Assembly: GCA_029880385.1 (NCBI GenBank)
Contig: JAOUOM010000110.1
Span: 1-6,654, forward strand
Direction: 5' to 3'
Origin: Cyclobacteriaceae bacterium
Lineage (GTDB): Bacteria; Bacteroidota; Bacteroidia; Cytophagales; Cyclobacteriaceae
DNA length: 6,654 bases
A program made the translations under genes and the position numbers. The first letter of the stretch is position 1. The number at the start of each line of letters is the position of its first letter. The notes beneath the pieces are model-generated. The model did not search any database, was not told the origin of the DNA, and saw only the letters and a list, made by a program, of their open reading frames with translations. Below are positions 1-6,184 of this stretch, one piece after another.

Positions 1-79
1 GGAACCGTTTGAAATTGTGGGAGGCATTCCAGCTCATCATATTCGGTTTAATACTCAACATAAGGATTTTAAAAAATGA
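1..79 (+). CDS. Hexapeptide-repeat (left-handed beta-helix) acyltransferase, C-terminal end only
   Basis: This is the 3' end of a gene that begins before the window. The open frame has codons starting at position 2 and stops at TGA 77-79, leaving 25 residues. They begin PFEIVGGIPAHHIRF, which matches the closing motif of left-handed beta-helix acetyltransferases (typically a VVGGxPAKxIR-like sequence just after the last helix coil). Enzymes of this family move an acetyl or other acyl group from a CoA donor to a sugar or amino sugar in the cytoplasm. In a polysaccharide locus the usual role is O- or N-acylation of a sugar, or of its nucleotide-activated precursor. Its stop overlaps the start of the next glycosyltransferase (ATGA), so the two are probably translationally coupled. 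The catalytic His and the repeat region lie outside the window, so the substrate cannot be told. The family call rests on one short but characteristic motif. Confidence 0.72.
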   Translation, partial: EPFEIVGGIPAHHIRFNTQHKDFKK

Positions 80-87
80 AAATCCTT
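62..87 (+). repeat. Perfect 9-bp inverted repeat enclosing the start codon of the first glycosyltransferase
   Basis: AAGGATTTT at 62-70 is the exact reverse complement of AAAATCCTT at 79-87. The 8-base loop at 71-78 ends in the ATG at 76-78. The 5' arm includes an AAGGA stretch (62-66) that could act as a weak ribosome-binding site 9 bases before the ATG, and the upstream gene's TGA spans the loop and 3' arm. In the mRNA this could hold the initiation signal in a stem unless ribosomes finishing the upstream gene open it. The repeat is certain; the regulatory role is inference, and an A/T-rich arm pair can arise by chance. Confidence 0.45.
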
Positions 88-1191
88 CATATATCCAACT
101 GGTATCCAAGTCCTGATGCGCCGCATAGGGCTCTTTGGATCAAAGATCAAATTGAACTAATGAAGGGGATTGCTGACTATGAAGTCTGGCATGTTGAGGT
201 TATAAATAAATCGCCGGTAGGTTTGAAAACCACCCGGTTGTCCGAGACAGAAAACAGTCTCATCTTGTCTTTCCCAACGGGAAGGTGGTTTTTTATTGAA
301 ATACTCTCTTTTTGGTTACTGGTTTACCTGTTCTTTTTGAAACTTAGCCAAAAGGGATTTTCACATATCCATTTCCATATTGCCTATCCATTACTGACCT
401 ATTGGTGCTGGATTGGCCATTGGGTCAAAAAGCCCATTATCCTTTCGGAACACTGGAGTGCGTATCACCATCATTTCAATGTAAAAAAGGAAGGAAAACT
501 GCATAGGATCAAGCAGATTTTTCATCAACCACTCCATGTGGTTACGCCTTCAACGGCATTATTTGATGATATCGTCCGGTTTTCGGGAAATGGAAATTTA
601 AAAGGAACGGTTATACCAAATGTAGTCGATGCTGAAATTTTCAATTTTAAGCAAGAAGCAATACGTGCGAACTCTTTTTTCATGGTGAGTCAATGGAAGG
701 AACCCAAGGATCCGTTTACAGTTTTGGAGGCAGTGAAGGACATGCCTTACGTATCGCTCCGGATCGGAGGCTATGGTCCACAACTCCACCGGATGAAGGA
801 CTTTGTGGAGCAACACAATTTTTCGGATAGGGTTGTCTTTTTAGGAACATTATCGAAGAAGGAAATCGCGGACGAAATGAGACAGGCAACCGCATTTATC
901 CATTCTTCGAATTACGAGACATTTTCGGTAGTTTGTGCAGAAGCTATTTGCTGCGGATGCCCGGTATTGGCTTCGGAGGTGGGAGGGATACCTGAGTTTA
1001 TCAACGTAGAAAATGGTTCCTTGGTCAAGGAGCAGTCATTGGATAGTTGGAAAGCAGGGCTTTTGAATGTGAAAAAATGGAATAAAAGTAGAAGTGAAAT
1101 TTCAAAGTCAGCCCTTAAGAAATTTCAAATTGAAGATTCGATTTATCGTTTGAATCTGATTTATCAGAGATCATACAAAACATTAATGTAA
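76..1191 (+). CDS. Glycosyltransferase family 4 (GT-B fold, retaining type)
   Basis: A complete protein of 371 residues, the usual size for a GT4 enzyme. These enzymes move a sugar from a nucleotide-sugar donor to a growing lipid-linked glycan at the cytoplasmic face of the inner membrane. The N-terminal acceptor domain begins MKILHISNWYPSPDAP and contains EHWSAYH (125-131), a segment seen in this type of GT. A strongly hydrophobic stretch at about 71-89 probably lies against the membrane rather than crossing it. The C-terminal donor domain starts near VIPNVVD (179-185) and carries GGYGP (231-235) and the EX7E motif with E281 and E289 (YETFSVVCAEA), followed by GCPVLASEVGGIPE (294-307). The ATG at 76 is chosen because the first beta strand begins there. 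It overlaps the upstream stop as ATGA. Donor sugar, acceptor and linkage cannot be told from sequence. Confidence 0.93.
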   Translation: MKILHISNWYPSPDAPHRALWIKDQIELMKGIADYEVWHVEVINKSPVGLKTTRLSETENSLILSFPTGRWFFIEILSFWLLVYLFFLKLSQKGFSHIHFHIAYPLLTYWCWIGHWVKKPIILSEHWSAYHHHFNVKKEGKLHRIKQIFHQPLHVVTPSTALFDDIVRFSGNGNLKGTVIPNVVDAEIFNFKQEAIRANSFFMVSQWKEPKDPFTVLEAVKDMPYVSLRIGGYGPQLHRMKDFVEQHNFSDRVVFLGTLSKKEIADEMRQATAFIHSSNYETFSVVCAEAICCGCPVLASEVGGIPEFINVENGSLVKEQSLDSWKAGLLNVKKWNKSRSEISKSALKKFQIEDSIYRLNLIYQRSYKTLM

Positions 1192-1197
1192 ACCCTT

Positions 1198-2292
1198 GTG
1201 AGTTTCTTCGAAAACAAAAAGATTCTTCTTGTTTCACCCGAACCCTGGGACCATATATTTGTGTCCAAACATCACTATGCTGTTCACCTGGCCGCCCGTG
1301 GAAATCAGGTGTTTTTTGTCAATCCACCGGGTGAAAATTGGAGTATATCCGGCACAGATTATCAGGGATTGTCTGTGGTCGGGTATCCGGGTTTTATAAG
1401 AGGGTTGAGGTTTTTGCCGTCGTATATGCAAAAGTGGTTCATCAAAAAGGCATTTCAGCAGATGGAAACATTTTGCCAATGTCAGTTTGACGTTTTCTGG
1501 TCCTTTGATAATTCTGTTTTTTATGATTTTTCTGCTTTACCTGATCGGGTAACCAAAATTTCTCATATTGTTGATTTGAACCAGGATTTTCAGTTTGAAA
1601 TAGCCTCCAAAACCGCTGATATCTGCTTTTGTACTTCACGCTATATTTTGCATAAACAGCTGGCATGTAACTCAAATTCTTATTTTGTCCATCATGGGTT
1701 ACATGATCCCGGCTCGTCCCCGGATGATGTCCATCTCCCGGGAAATAACGCCATCAAAGCAATGTATGTAGGGAACCTGGCGATGCCTTTCCTGGACTGG
1801 CAGATACTCTTGCAGGCCGTCACGGAAAACCCGGAAGTCGATTTTATATGGGTAGGGCCTAATAAAGCTATGCTGGAATTGAAAAAAAACCCATTACACA
1901 GGTATAAAAAGGAAATTTTTGAAAGGGAAAATGTTTATTTCCTGGATCGGATACCGAGCGATAGGATTCCTGCCTATCTTATTTCTGCAGATGTTTTGTT
2001 ACTTGCGTATCAGGAAATTTATCACAGAGATCAGGTCAATCCCCATAAGTTGATGGAATATCTTGGGTCAGGGAAGCCAATCGTTTGTTCATTTTCAGAA
2101 GAATATGAATCCCTGTCAGAAATAATGGTTATGAGTAAGAAAAATAAAGACTGGCCGGTTTTGTTTAAAAAAACAATTCATAATCTGGCCTATTGGAATG
2201 AGCCTGATCTTCAACATCAGCGTAAAGCATATGCCATGGATCATACCTATAAAAGGCAGTTGGAGAGGATTGAAAACTTTTTGAAAGCCTGA
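1198..2292 (+). CDS. Divergent GT-B glycosyltransferase, TuaH-like
   Basis: A complete protein of 364 residues that starts with GTG six bases after the previous stop. No ATG is available near the first beta strand (KKILLVSPEPWDH, residues 7-19), so the GTG start is well supported although no strong ribosome site is visible. The N-terminal part, with HHYAVHLAARGNQVFFVNPP (25-44), resembles the start of GT-B enzymes related to TuaH of teichuronic acid synthesis, where a W/D/H segment and an LAxRGHxVxxVxPP strand are common. The donor domain starts near AMYVGNL (188-194) and has a clear sugar-nucleotide segment NPHKLMEYLGSGKPIV (281-296), with K284 and E287 in the positions expected for diphosphate and ribose contact. 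The inter-domain segment reads VHHGLHD (164-170) where many GT4 enzymes have PNGVD. The product probably adds one sugar to the same lipid-linked glycan as its neighbours. Substrates are unknown. TuaH likeness is from recollection of the family. Confidence 0.85.
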   Translation: MSFFENKKILLVSPEPWDHIFVSKHHYAVHLAARGNQVFFVNPPGENWSISGTDYQGLSVVGYPGFIRGLRFLPSYMQKWFIKKAFQQMETFCQCQFDVFWSFDNSVFYDFSALPDRVTKISHIVDLNQDFQFEIASKTADICFCTSRYILHKQLACNSNSYFVHHGLHDPGSSPDDVHLPGNNAIKAMYVGNLAMPFLDWQILLQAVTENPEVDFIWVGPNKAMLELKKNPLHRYKKEIFERENVYFLDRIPSDRIPAYLISADVLLLAYQEIYHRDQVNPHKLMEYLGSGKPIVCSFSEEYESLSEIMVMSKKNKDWPVLFKKTIHNLAYWNEPDLQHQRKAYAMDHTYKRQLERIENFLKA

Positions 2293-3095
2293 TGAAAAAT
2301 CTGGTTTCGATCATAATGCCGGTCTATAATGCCGCTAAACATGTGGATCAGGCCATTCGTTCCGTCCTTGATCAAACGTATTCGAATTGGGAATTACTAA
2401 TTATCAATGATGGAAGTACGGATAACTCGAAGGAAAAAATCCAGAATTTTCAGGACAAAAGAATCCGGTATTTTGAGCAGTCAAACCAGGGGGTGAGTGT
2501 CGCGCGAAATGTGGGATTGGCCCATATGAGCGGTGATTTTTTCTGTTTTCTGGATGCGGATGACCAATTGACGAAAAAAAGTATAGCAAGCCGCATACTT
2601 GTATTGGAGCGGAATGATGAATGGGCCTTTGTAGGAGGGGGACAGGAACAGTGGGATCAATCACTTTCCAAAAAACTAAAGACACAATTGCCGGATTATG
2701 AAGGTTGGCCTAGGAAAGGTCTTGTATCCCTTCATCCGGGATGTTTTATCAATTGTAGTACATGGCTAATACGACGGGAAAAAGACGGATTGTATCATTT
2801 CCCGGTAGGTTGGACGCATGGTGAAGATCTGGCATTTTTTCTTTCGATTAGTAAGCAGGGACAATTAGGGCTGACTAAGGATATAGTGGTAAACTATAGA
2901 AGACATGCGTCAGCCATGAGTGATTTGGGTAAATTACAGGATGGATATAACAATTATCTGCATTTTGTAAAAGCGGGAGGTTATTTCAGCAGCCAAAAGG
3001 AATTGAACTATCTGAAGTGGCGGATAAAGCGTATTATGTTTTTGTCGTATTTGCATACCCATGAATTTGTAAAGGCATTCAAATCATTATGGTAG
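2292..3095 (+). CDS. Glycosyltransferase family 2 (GT-A fold, inverting type)
   Basis: A complete protein of 267 residues. The N-terminus VSIIMPVYNAAKHVDQAIRS (5-24) and QTYSNWELLIINDGSTDNS (28-46) are textbook GT2, with D40 in the nucleotide-binding position. The metal- and UDP-binding DxD motif is LDADD (D88, D90, D91). HGED (176-179) in the acceptor half supplies the probable catalytic base, and YRRHASAMS (202-210) is the usual tail motif. No transmembrane segment follows, so this is a soluble or peripheral enzyme rather than a polymerising synthase. It should transfer one sugar from a nucleotide donor, with inversion, to the glycan made by this operon. The start overlaps the previous stop by one base (TGATG at 2290-2294), a pattern of translational coupling, and the end overlaps the deacetylase by seven bases. 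At 267 residues it is shorter than many GT2 enzymes but within range. Confidence 0.94.
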   Translation: MKNLVSIIMPVYNAAKHVDQAIRSVLDQTYSNWELLIINDGSTDNSKEKIQNFQDKRIRYFEQSNQGVSVARNVGLAHMSGDFFCFLDADDQLTKKSIASRILVLERNDEWAFVGGGQEQWDQSLSKKLKTQLPDYEGWPRKGLVSLHPGCFINCSTWLIRREKDGLYHFPVGWTHGEDLAFFLSISKQGQLGLTKDIVVNYRRHASAMSDLGKLQDGYNNYLHFVKAGGYFSSQKELNYLKWRIKRIMFLSYLHTHEFVKAFKSLW

Positions 3096-4045
3096 GACGT
3101 AAGAATATTTTTTACGCTTCGTATAGGCTGGGGTTGCCACGCCTGATTCATTTGTATAACCAATACAGGGGCTATTACCCGATCCTGAATTTCCATCGCG
3201 TGTCTCCGGTGTATGATCCTTTTACGGAACCATTGGCACCGGATACATTTTCCACTATACTTAGGGGGTTAATCAAACACTATCATATCTATCCTCTTCG
3301 TGAACTAAATCATATTTCAGACCCTAAAGCGTGCTACATTACCTTTGATGATGCTACGATTGATTTCTATCAATATGCATGGCCGATACTTAAACAGTAT
3401 CATATACCGGTAACGCTTTTTGTTCCTACTCATTCCGTAAATGAGGGGGAACCCATCTGGAATTATAAACTCTTTTCCTTACTCTTACAGACAAAGTCAA
3501 AAAGTATCACATTAAACGAACAATTATTCAGGATAGATCCGGCAAATATCTTGTCTTCTTCCCTGAGAATTATTTCATATTTTAACGAAAATCCATTGGC
3601 TAAAAAAGCTGCAATGGATGATTTGTTAAGGCAATTTTCATCTCTTGGTTCGGCTACAGTTTTTAGGCCCATGAATTGGTCACAACTAAAGGAAGTAATG
3701 GAAGCGGGGGTTGAAATTGGCTCTCATGGGCATAATCACGTCTGGATGGAGACATTAAATGAAAAAGAGCTTATGGTTGAATTCGTGGAAAGTAAAAGGT
3801 ACATCACCGCCAATCTGGGGATTGATCCACAATGGTTTGCTTTTCCCATGGGTGCTGCAGGTACCGATGCAATACGAATTGGAAAGGAGCTTTACCAGCG
3901 ATTTTTTCTGGCGAATGGAACGATGAACCAAAAGGGTAAAAATATAGTTTTGGATCGGGTAAACCAGATAGATCATGATTTTCACGAAACATACCATCGT
4001 ATCAATGGGGTTCATGGTTTTGTCTCCTCATTCAAATTCAAGTAG
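3089..4045 (+). CDS. Polysaccharide deacetylase (NodB-homology, carbohydrate esterase 4-like), cytoplasmic
   Basis: A complete protein of 318 residues. CE4 enzymes remove N- or O-acetyl groups from sugars using a divalent metal. The motifs are in order: ILNFHRV (32-38), the usual lead-in strand; TFDDA (85-89), whose D87 would be the catalytic base and D88 a metal ligand; GSHGHNH (211-217), giving metal ligands H213 and H217 with the HxxxH spacing; and FAFPMG (250-255), matching the FxYPxG-like motif. The region before motif 2, MNWSQLKEVMEAGVEIG, is typical. The glycine that normally follows TFDD is alanine here, and an insert of about 70 residues (roughly 121-190, rich in helix-type sequence) separates motifs 1 and 2, as in some deacetylases found beside glycosyltransferases. 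There is no signal peptide or membrane segment, so it should act in the cytoplasm, on a lipid-linked or nucleotide-linked sugar. It overlaps the upstream GT2 gene by seven bases. The exact substrate is unknown. Confidence 0.9.
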   Translation: MVGRKNIFYASYRLGLPRLIHLYNQYRGYYPILNFHRVSPVYDPFTEPLAPDTFSTILRGLIKHYHIYPLRELNHISDPKACYITFDDATIDFYQYAWPILKQYHIPVTLFVPTHSVNEGEPIWNYKLFSLLLQTKSKSITLNEQLFRIDPANILSSSLRIISYFNENPLAKKAAMDDLLRQFSSLGSATVFRPMNWSQLKEVMEAGVEIGSHGHNHVWMETLNEKELMVEFVESKRYITANLGIDPQWFAFPMGAAGTDAIRIGKELYQRFFLANGTMNQKGKNIVLDRVNQIDHDFHETYHRINGVHGFVSSFKFK

Positions 4046-5218
4046 ATGACAATCGTATATCTAGGCTATTGGGGAGCAAATGATGGGTTGAGCCAGGCCA
4101 CGATCAATCCCCATTTGTCGACCTTACAGTCGATGGATAGCGTGGATAAGGTCATCTATGTGTCGGTAGAGCGGGAACGGGTCAGTCACTATGAACTTCC
4201 TCCATTGGGAAAAGTGATCCATCGTCCTTTTGTAAGTAAATCAACGCCTGTCAGGATCATTACCAAATTTCTGGACATAGTAAATATGAGGCATCATCTT
4301 CTGAAAATAATTGGAGATGAAAACGCAGACTTAATGATTTGCCGAAGTAGTCTGGCAGGTGCGATAGGCTTTTTGGTTCATAGGAAATGCGGGATACCTT
4401 ATGTCGTGGAGTCGTTTGAGCCACATGCACACTATATGCGTGAGATAGGTGAATGGAGGCGTTTTGGAGTCAGCTATATTCTGCAATCCTATTGGGAGAA
4501 AATGCAAAAAAATACAGCCAGAATGTTGGTTCCTGTTTCACATGCGTACAAGAATAAACTCATGGAGGAAAAAGTTAACCCCCAAAAAATTGAAGTGTTG
4601 GCGTGTGGAGTTGATTTAAAGGAATTTGCATTTGACAAAGCCAAAAGGGAAAAGATCCGAAATGAATGGGAGCTCAGGGAGGATGTCGTGGTAGGTATTT
4701 ACGTGGGAAAACTGGGTGGTATATATCTGGATGAGTGGGCGGGCAAAATATTCAGGGAGTCCTTCCGGTTTTTTCCAAATTTCAGATTGATCATATTGTC
4801 ACCCATGAGTTCTTTGAAATGGAAAAAGCTACTGTCCGCACATAGTGTTCCGTTGCAAAAAACTAATATCAGGCATGTCATGCATTGGGAAATACCGACT
4901 TATTTATCAGCCGCTGATTTTGGCTATTCATTGATAAAGCCATCAGAATACAGGAAATATTGCAGCCCAATCAAAAACGGTGAATATTGGGCTAATGGAT
5001 TGCCTATCCTGATGCCCTACGGAATAGGGGATGATTCTGCTATCATTGAGAGTAATCCCTCGGGGGGAGCATTATTTGAGCTAAAGTCACCATCCATCCG
5101 GAATGCCCTTTCCGTAGTAAAAACGAAAATAGGCAACCGCCATGCGATTGCCGAACTGGCCCATGAATACCGTGATATGCGAAAGGTGAAGGATGTTTAT
5201 AAAAGGATCGTATATTGA
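4046..5218 (+). CDS. Glycosyltransferase family 4-like (GT-B fold)
   Basis: A complete protein of 390 residues whose ATG directly follows the TAG of the deacetylase with no spacer. The N-terminal domain starts MTIVYLGYWG and includes GIPYVVESFEPHAHYM (116-131). The inter-domain region VPVSHAYKNKLM (162-173) followed by IEVLACGVD (182-190) is the classic GT4 pattern of 'VS..LK..L' then 'I.VI..GVD'. The donor domain starts at VVGIYVGKLG (215-224) and contains IPTYLSAADFGYSLI (283-297) and SPIKNGEYWANGLPIL (307-322), in which K310 and E313 should contact the donor nucleotide. It is probably a further sugar-adding step of the same glycan. In this protein the donor loop follows EYRKYC, and the second half of a strict EX7E motif is not obvious, so it belongs to a divergent branch. 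Substrates cannot be predicted. Confidence 0.88.
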   Translation: MTIVYLGYWGANDGLSQATINPHLSTLQSMDSVDKVIYVSVERERVSHYELPPLGKVIHRPFVSKSTPVRIITKFLDIVNMRHHLLKIIGDENADLMICRSSLAGAIGFLVHRKCGIPYVVESFEPHAHYMREIGEWRRFGVSYILQSYWEKMQKNTARMLVPVSHAYKNKLMEEKVNPQKIEVLACGVDLKEFAFDKAKREKIRNEWELREDVVVGIYVGKLGGIYLDEWAGKIFRESFRFFPNFRLIILSPMSSLKWKKLLSAHSVPLQKTNIRHVMHWEIPTYLSAADFGYSLIKPSEYRKYCSPIKNGEYWANGLPILMPYGIGDDSAIIESNPSGGALFELKSPSIRNALSVVKTKIGNRHAIAELAHEYRDMRKVKDVYKRIVY

Positions 5219-5234
5219 GTCAACCCTATTTTAC

Positions 5235-5250
5235 AGCTTTCCCGAAAGCT
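5235..5250 (+). repeat. Perfect inverted repeat / hairpin in the wzm leader
   Basis: AGCTTTC (5235-5241) pairs exactly with GAAAGCT (5244-5250) around two C residues; with a physical loop this is a 6-bp stem closed over CCCG. No run of T follows on the plus strand and none precedes it usefully for the minus strand, so termination is unlikely. It could be an mRNA-processing or pausing element between the sugar-transfer genes and the transporter genes, or a chance palindrome. Confidence 0.35.
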
Positions 5251-5290
5251 ACGCATGTGTTGGAAGTCCCGGACTTGTCGCAGGTTGAGT

Positions 5291-5295
5291 GGAGG
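5291..5295 (+). promoter_or_regulatory. Candidate ribosome-binding site of wzm
   Basis: GGAGG lies 11 bases before ATG 5307 and 8 bases before the base preceding TTG 5304. It is the best Shine-Dalgarno match at any gene start in the window, where other starts have weak or no match. It argues for initiation at 5307 and against the in-frame GTG codons at 5289 and 5295, which lie upstream of it or overlap it. The spacing to 5307 is slightly long. Confidence 0.4.
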
Positions 5296-5306
5296 TGTAT
5301 TGTTTG

Positions 5307-6182
5307 ATGGTTTCTAATGGGATCAATTCCTCAGATCATGTAGCTTTGTTGGTTCCTATGCAGACCATCGTAGATACAAATCAGAAAAAGCTAAACCTGG
5401 GGATAAGGGAACTTCTACGTTACAAGGATTTATTTATTGTTCTTGCCTATCGGGACTACAAGGTCAGGTACGCACAAACCTACCTGGGATTTATTTGGGC
5501 ATTTGTACAGCCGGCGGTGACCTTGCTGATTTTCACGTTGGTATTCGGTAAGGCCGCAAAAATTGATACAGGAGACATCCCCTATCCGGTTTTTGCGATC
5601 GTAGGTATGTCGGCCTGGTCCTATTTTTCTTTTGTAATGAGTCAGTCCGGCAGTTCCATTATCGGGGCACAGGGCATGATTAAAAAAATCTACTTTCCTC
5701 GACTTGTGATTCCCTTGTCAAAGGCGTTGGTTGGGCTAATAGACTATTTGATTGTTTTTCTTTTTTTGATAGCTGTCATGTGGGGCTATGGATATACGGT
5801 TTCGGGAAATATCCTTTTACTTCCTATTTTTTTTACAATTAACGTATTGTGCGCATTGGGAGTTGGGATTTGGCTGAGTGCCCTCACGATCCGATACCGC
5901 GATTTTCAGCATATTATTCCGTTTGCCATTCAGGCAGGCATGTATATAACCCCAATTGCCTATCCGGTGGATTTGCTTATGGGCAAACTACCCTCCTGGC
6001 TGATGATGATCTATTACCTGAATCCTATGGCGGGAATTGTAGAGGGGTTCAGGTATTCGTTTCTGGGCCTTCCGTTCAGTAATTGGTACCATTGGGTATC
6101 ATTTGGATTAGTAGGGTTATTGTTTATATCAGGGCTTTTCTATTTTCGGAAAATGGAAAAAGTAATGGCAGACATTGTTTAG
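5307..6182 (+). CDS. wzm: ABC-2 type polysaccharide/O-antigen export permease (Wzm)
   Basis: A complete inner-membrane protein of 291 residues from ATG 5307. The in-frame GTG 5289 would add six residues (MEVYCL) but has no ribosome site, whereas 5307 is preceded by GGAGG. Wzm forms a dimeric channel that, driven by Wzt, moves undecaprenyl-linked glycans to the periplasmic side. After a cytoplasmic N-terminus comes the family motif RDYKVRYAQTYLGFIWAFVQP (RD at 49-50, QP at 68-69). Six hydrophobic segments follow at about 62-80, 94-111, 144-159, 169-190, 203-220 and 263-280. IKKIYFPRLVIPLS (125-138) is another hallmark of ABC-2 sugar exporters. The N-terminal 25 or so residues (MVSNGINSSDHV...) are not recognisable family sequence. 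The ATPase gene follows after two bases, as expected for the pair. Whether the cargo is an O-antigen, capsule or other glycan is not shown by the sequence. Confidence 0.94.
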   Translation: MVSNGINSSDHVALLVPMQTIVDTNQKKLNLGIRELLRYKDLFIVLAYRDYKVRYAQTYLGFIWAFVQPAVTLLIFTLVFGKAAKIDTGDIPYPVFAIVGMSAWSYFSFVMSQSGSSIIGAQGMIKKIYFPRLVIPLSKALVGLIDYLIVFLFLIAVMWGYGYTVSGNILLLPIFFTINVLCALGVGIWLSALTIRYRDFQHIIPFAIQAGMYITPIAYPVDLLMGKLPSWLMMIYYLNPMAGIVEGFRYSFLGLPFSNWYHWVSFGLVGLLFISGLFYFRKMEKVMADIV

Positions 6183-6184
6183 AT

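Larger units (their letters stand above)
5219..5306 (+). other. Only intergenic gap of the cluster (wzm leader)
   Basis: Eighty-eight bases separate the stop of the third GT-B gene from the preferred ATG of wzm; no other junction here exceeds six bases. It holds a perfect hairpin (5235-5250), a GGAGG ribosome-binding candidate (5291-5295) and a possible 30-codon frame (TTG 5215 to TGA 5305-5307). No convincing Bacteroidota promoter was found: a TA-TTG-TTTG string at 5298-5306 has the wrong inner spacing and no partner TTTG at the right distance. There is no U-tract after the hairpin, so it is not a classical terminator. Confidence 0.5.

Noticed and set aside
1180..1189. ACATTAATGT, a perfect 10-base palindrome at the end of the first glycosyltransferase gene.
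   Set aside because: It is short, A/T-rich, has no loop or T-run for a terminator, and lies inside coding sequence up to the stop codon; chance is the simplest explanation.
1882..1890. A8 run with an in-frame A-AAA-AAC heptamer in the second glycosyltransferase, a possible -1 slippage or phase-variation site.
   Set aside because: The -1 frame meets a TAA within a few codons and would only truncate the enzyme. No stimulatory structure was noticed, and A7-T8 runs are common in this AT-rich sequence (for example 2574-2580, 2167-2173, 5827-5834).
5289..5306. Longer wzm form starting at GTG 5289 (six extra residues).
   Set aside because: The GGAGG site lies downstream of that codon, the extra residues are not family sequence, and an ATG at 5307 fits the site better. 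It cannot be excluded fully.
5298..5306. TA-TTG-TTTG string as a Bacteroidota -7 promoter element for wzm.
   Set aside because: The inner spacing is three rather than two bases, no -33 TTTG/TTG partner sits at the proper distance, and the transcript would start inside the wzm coding region.
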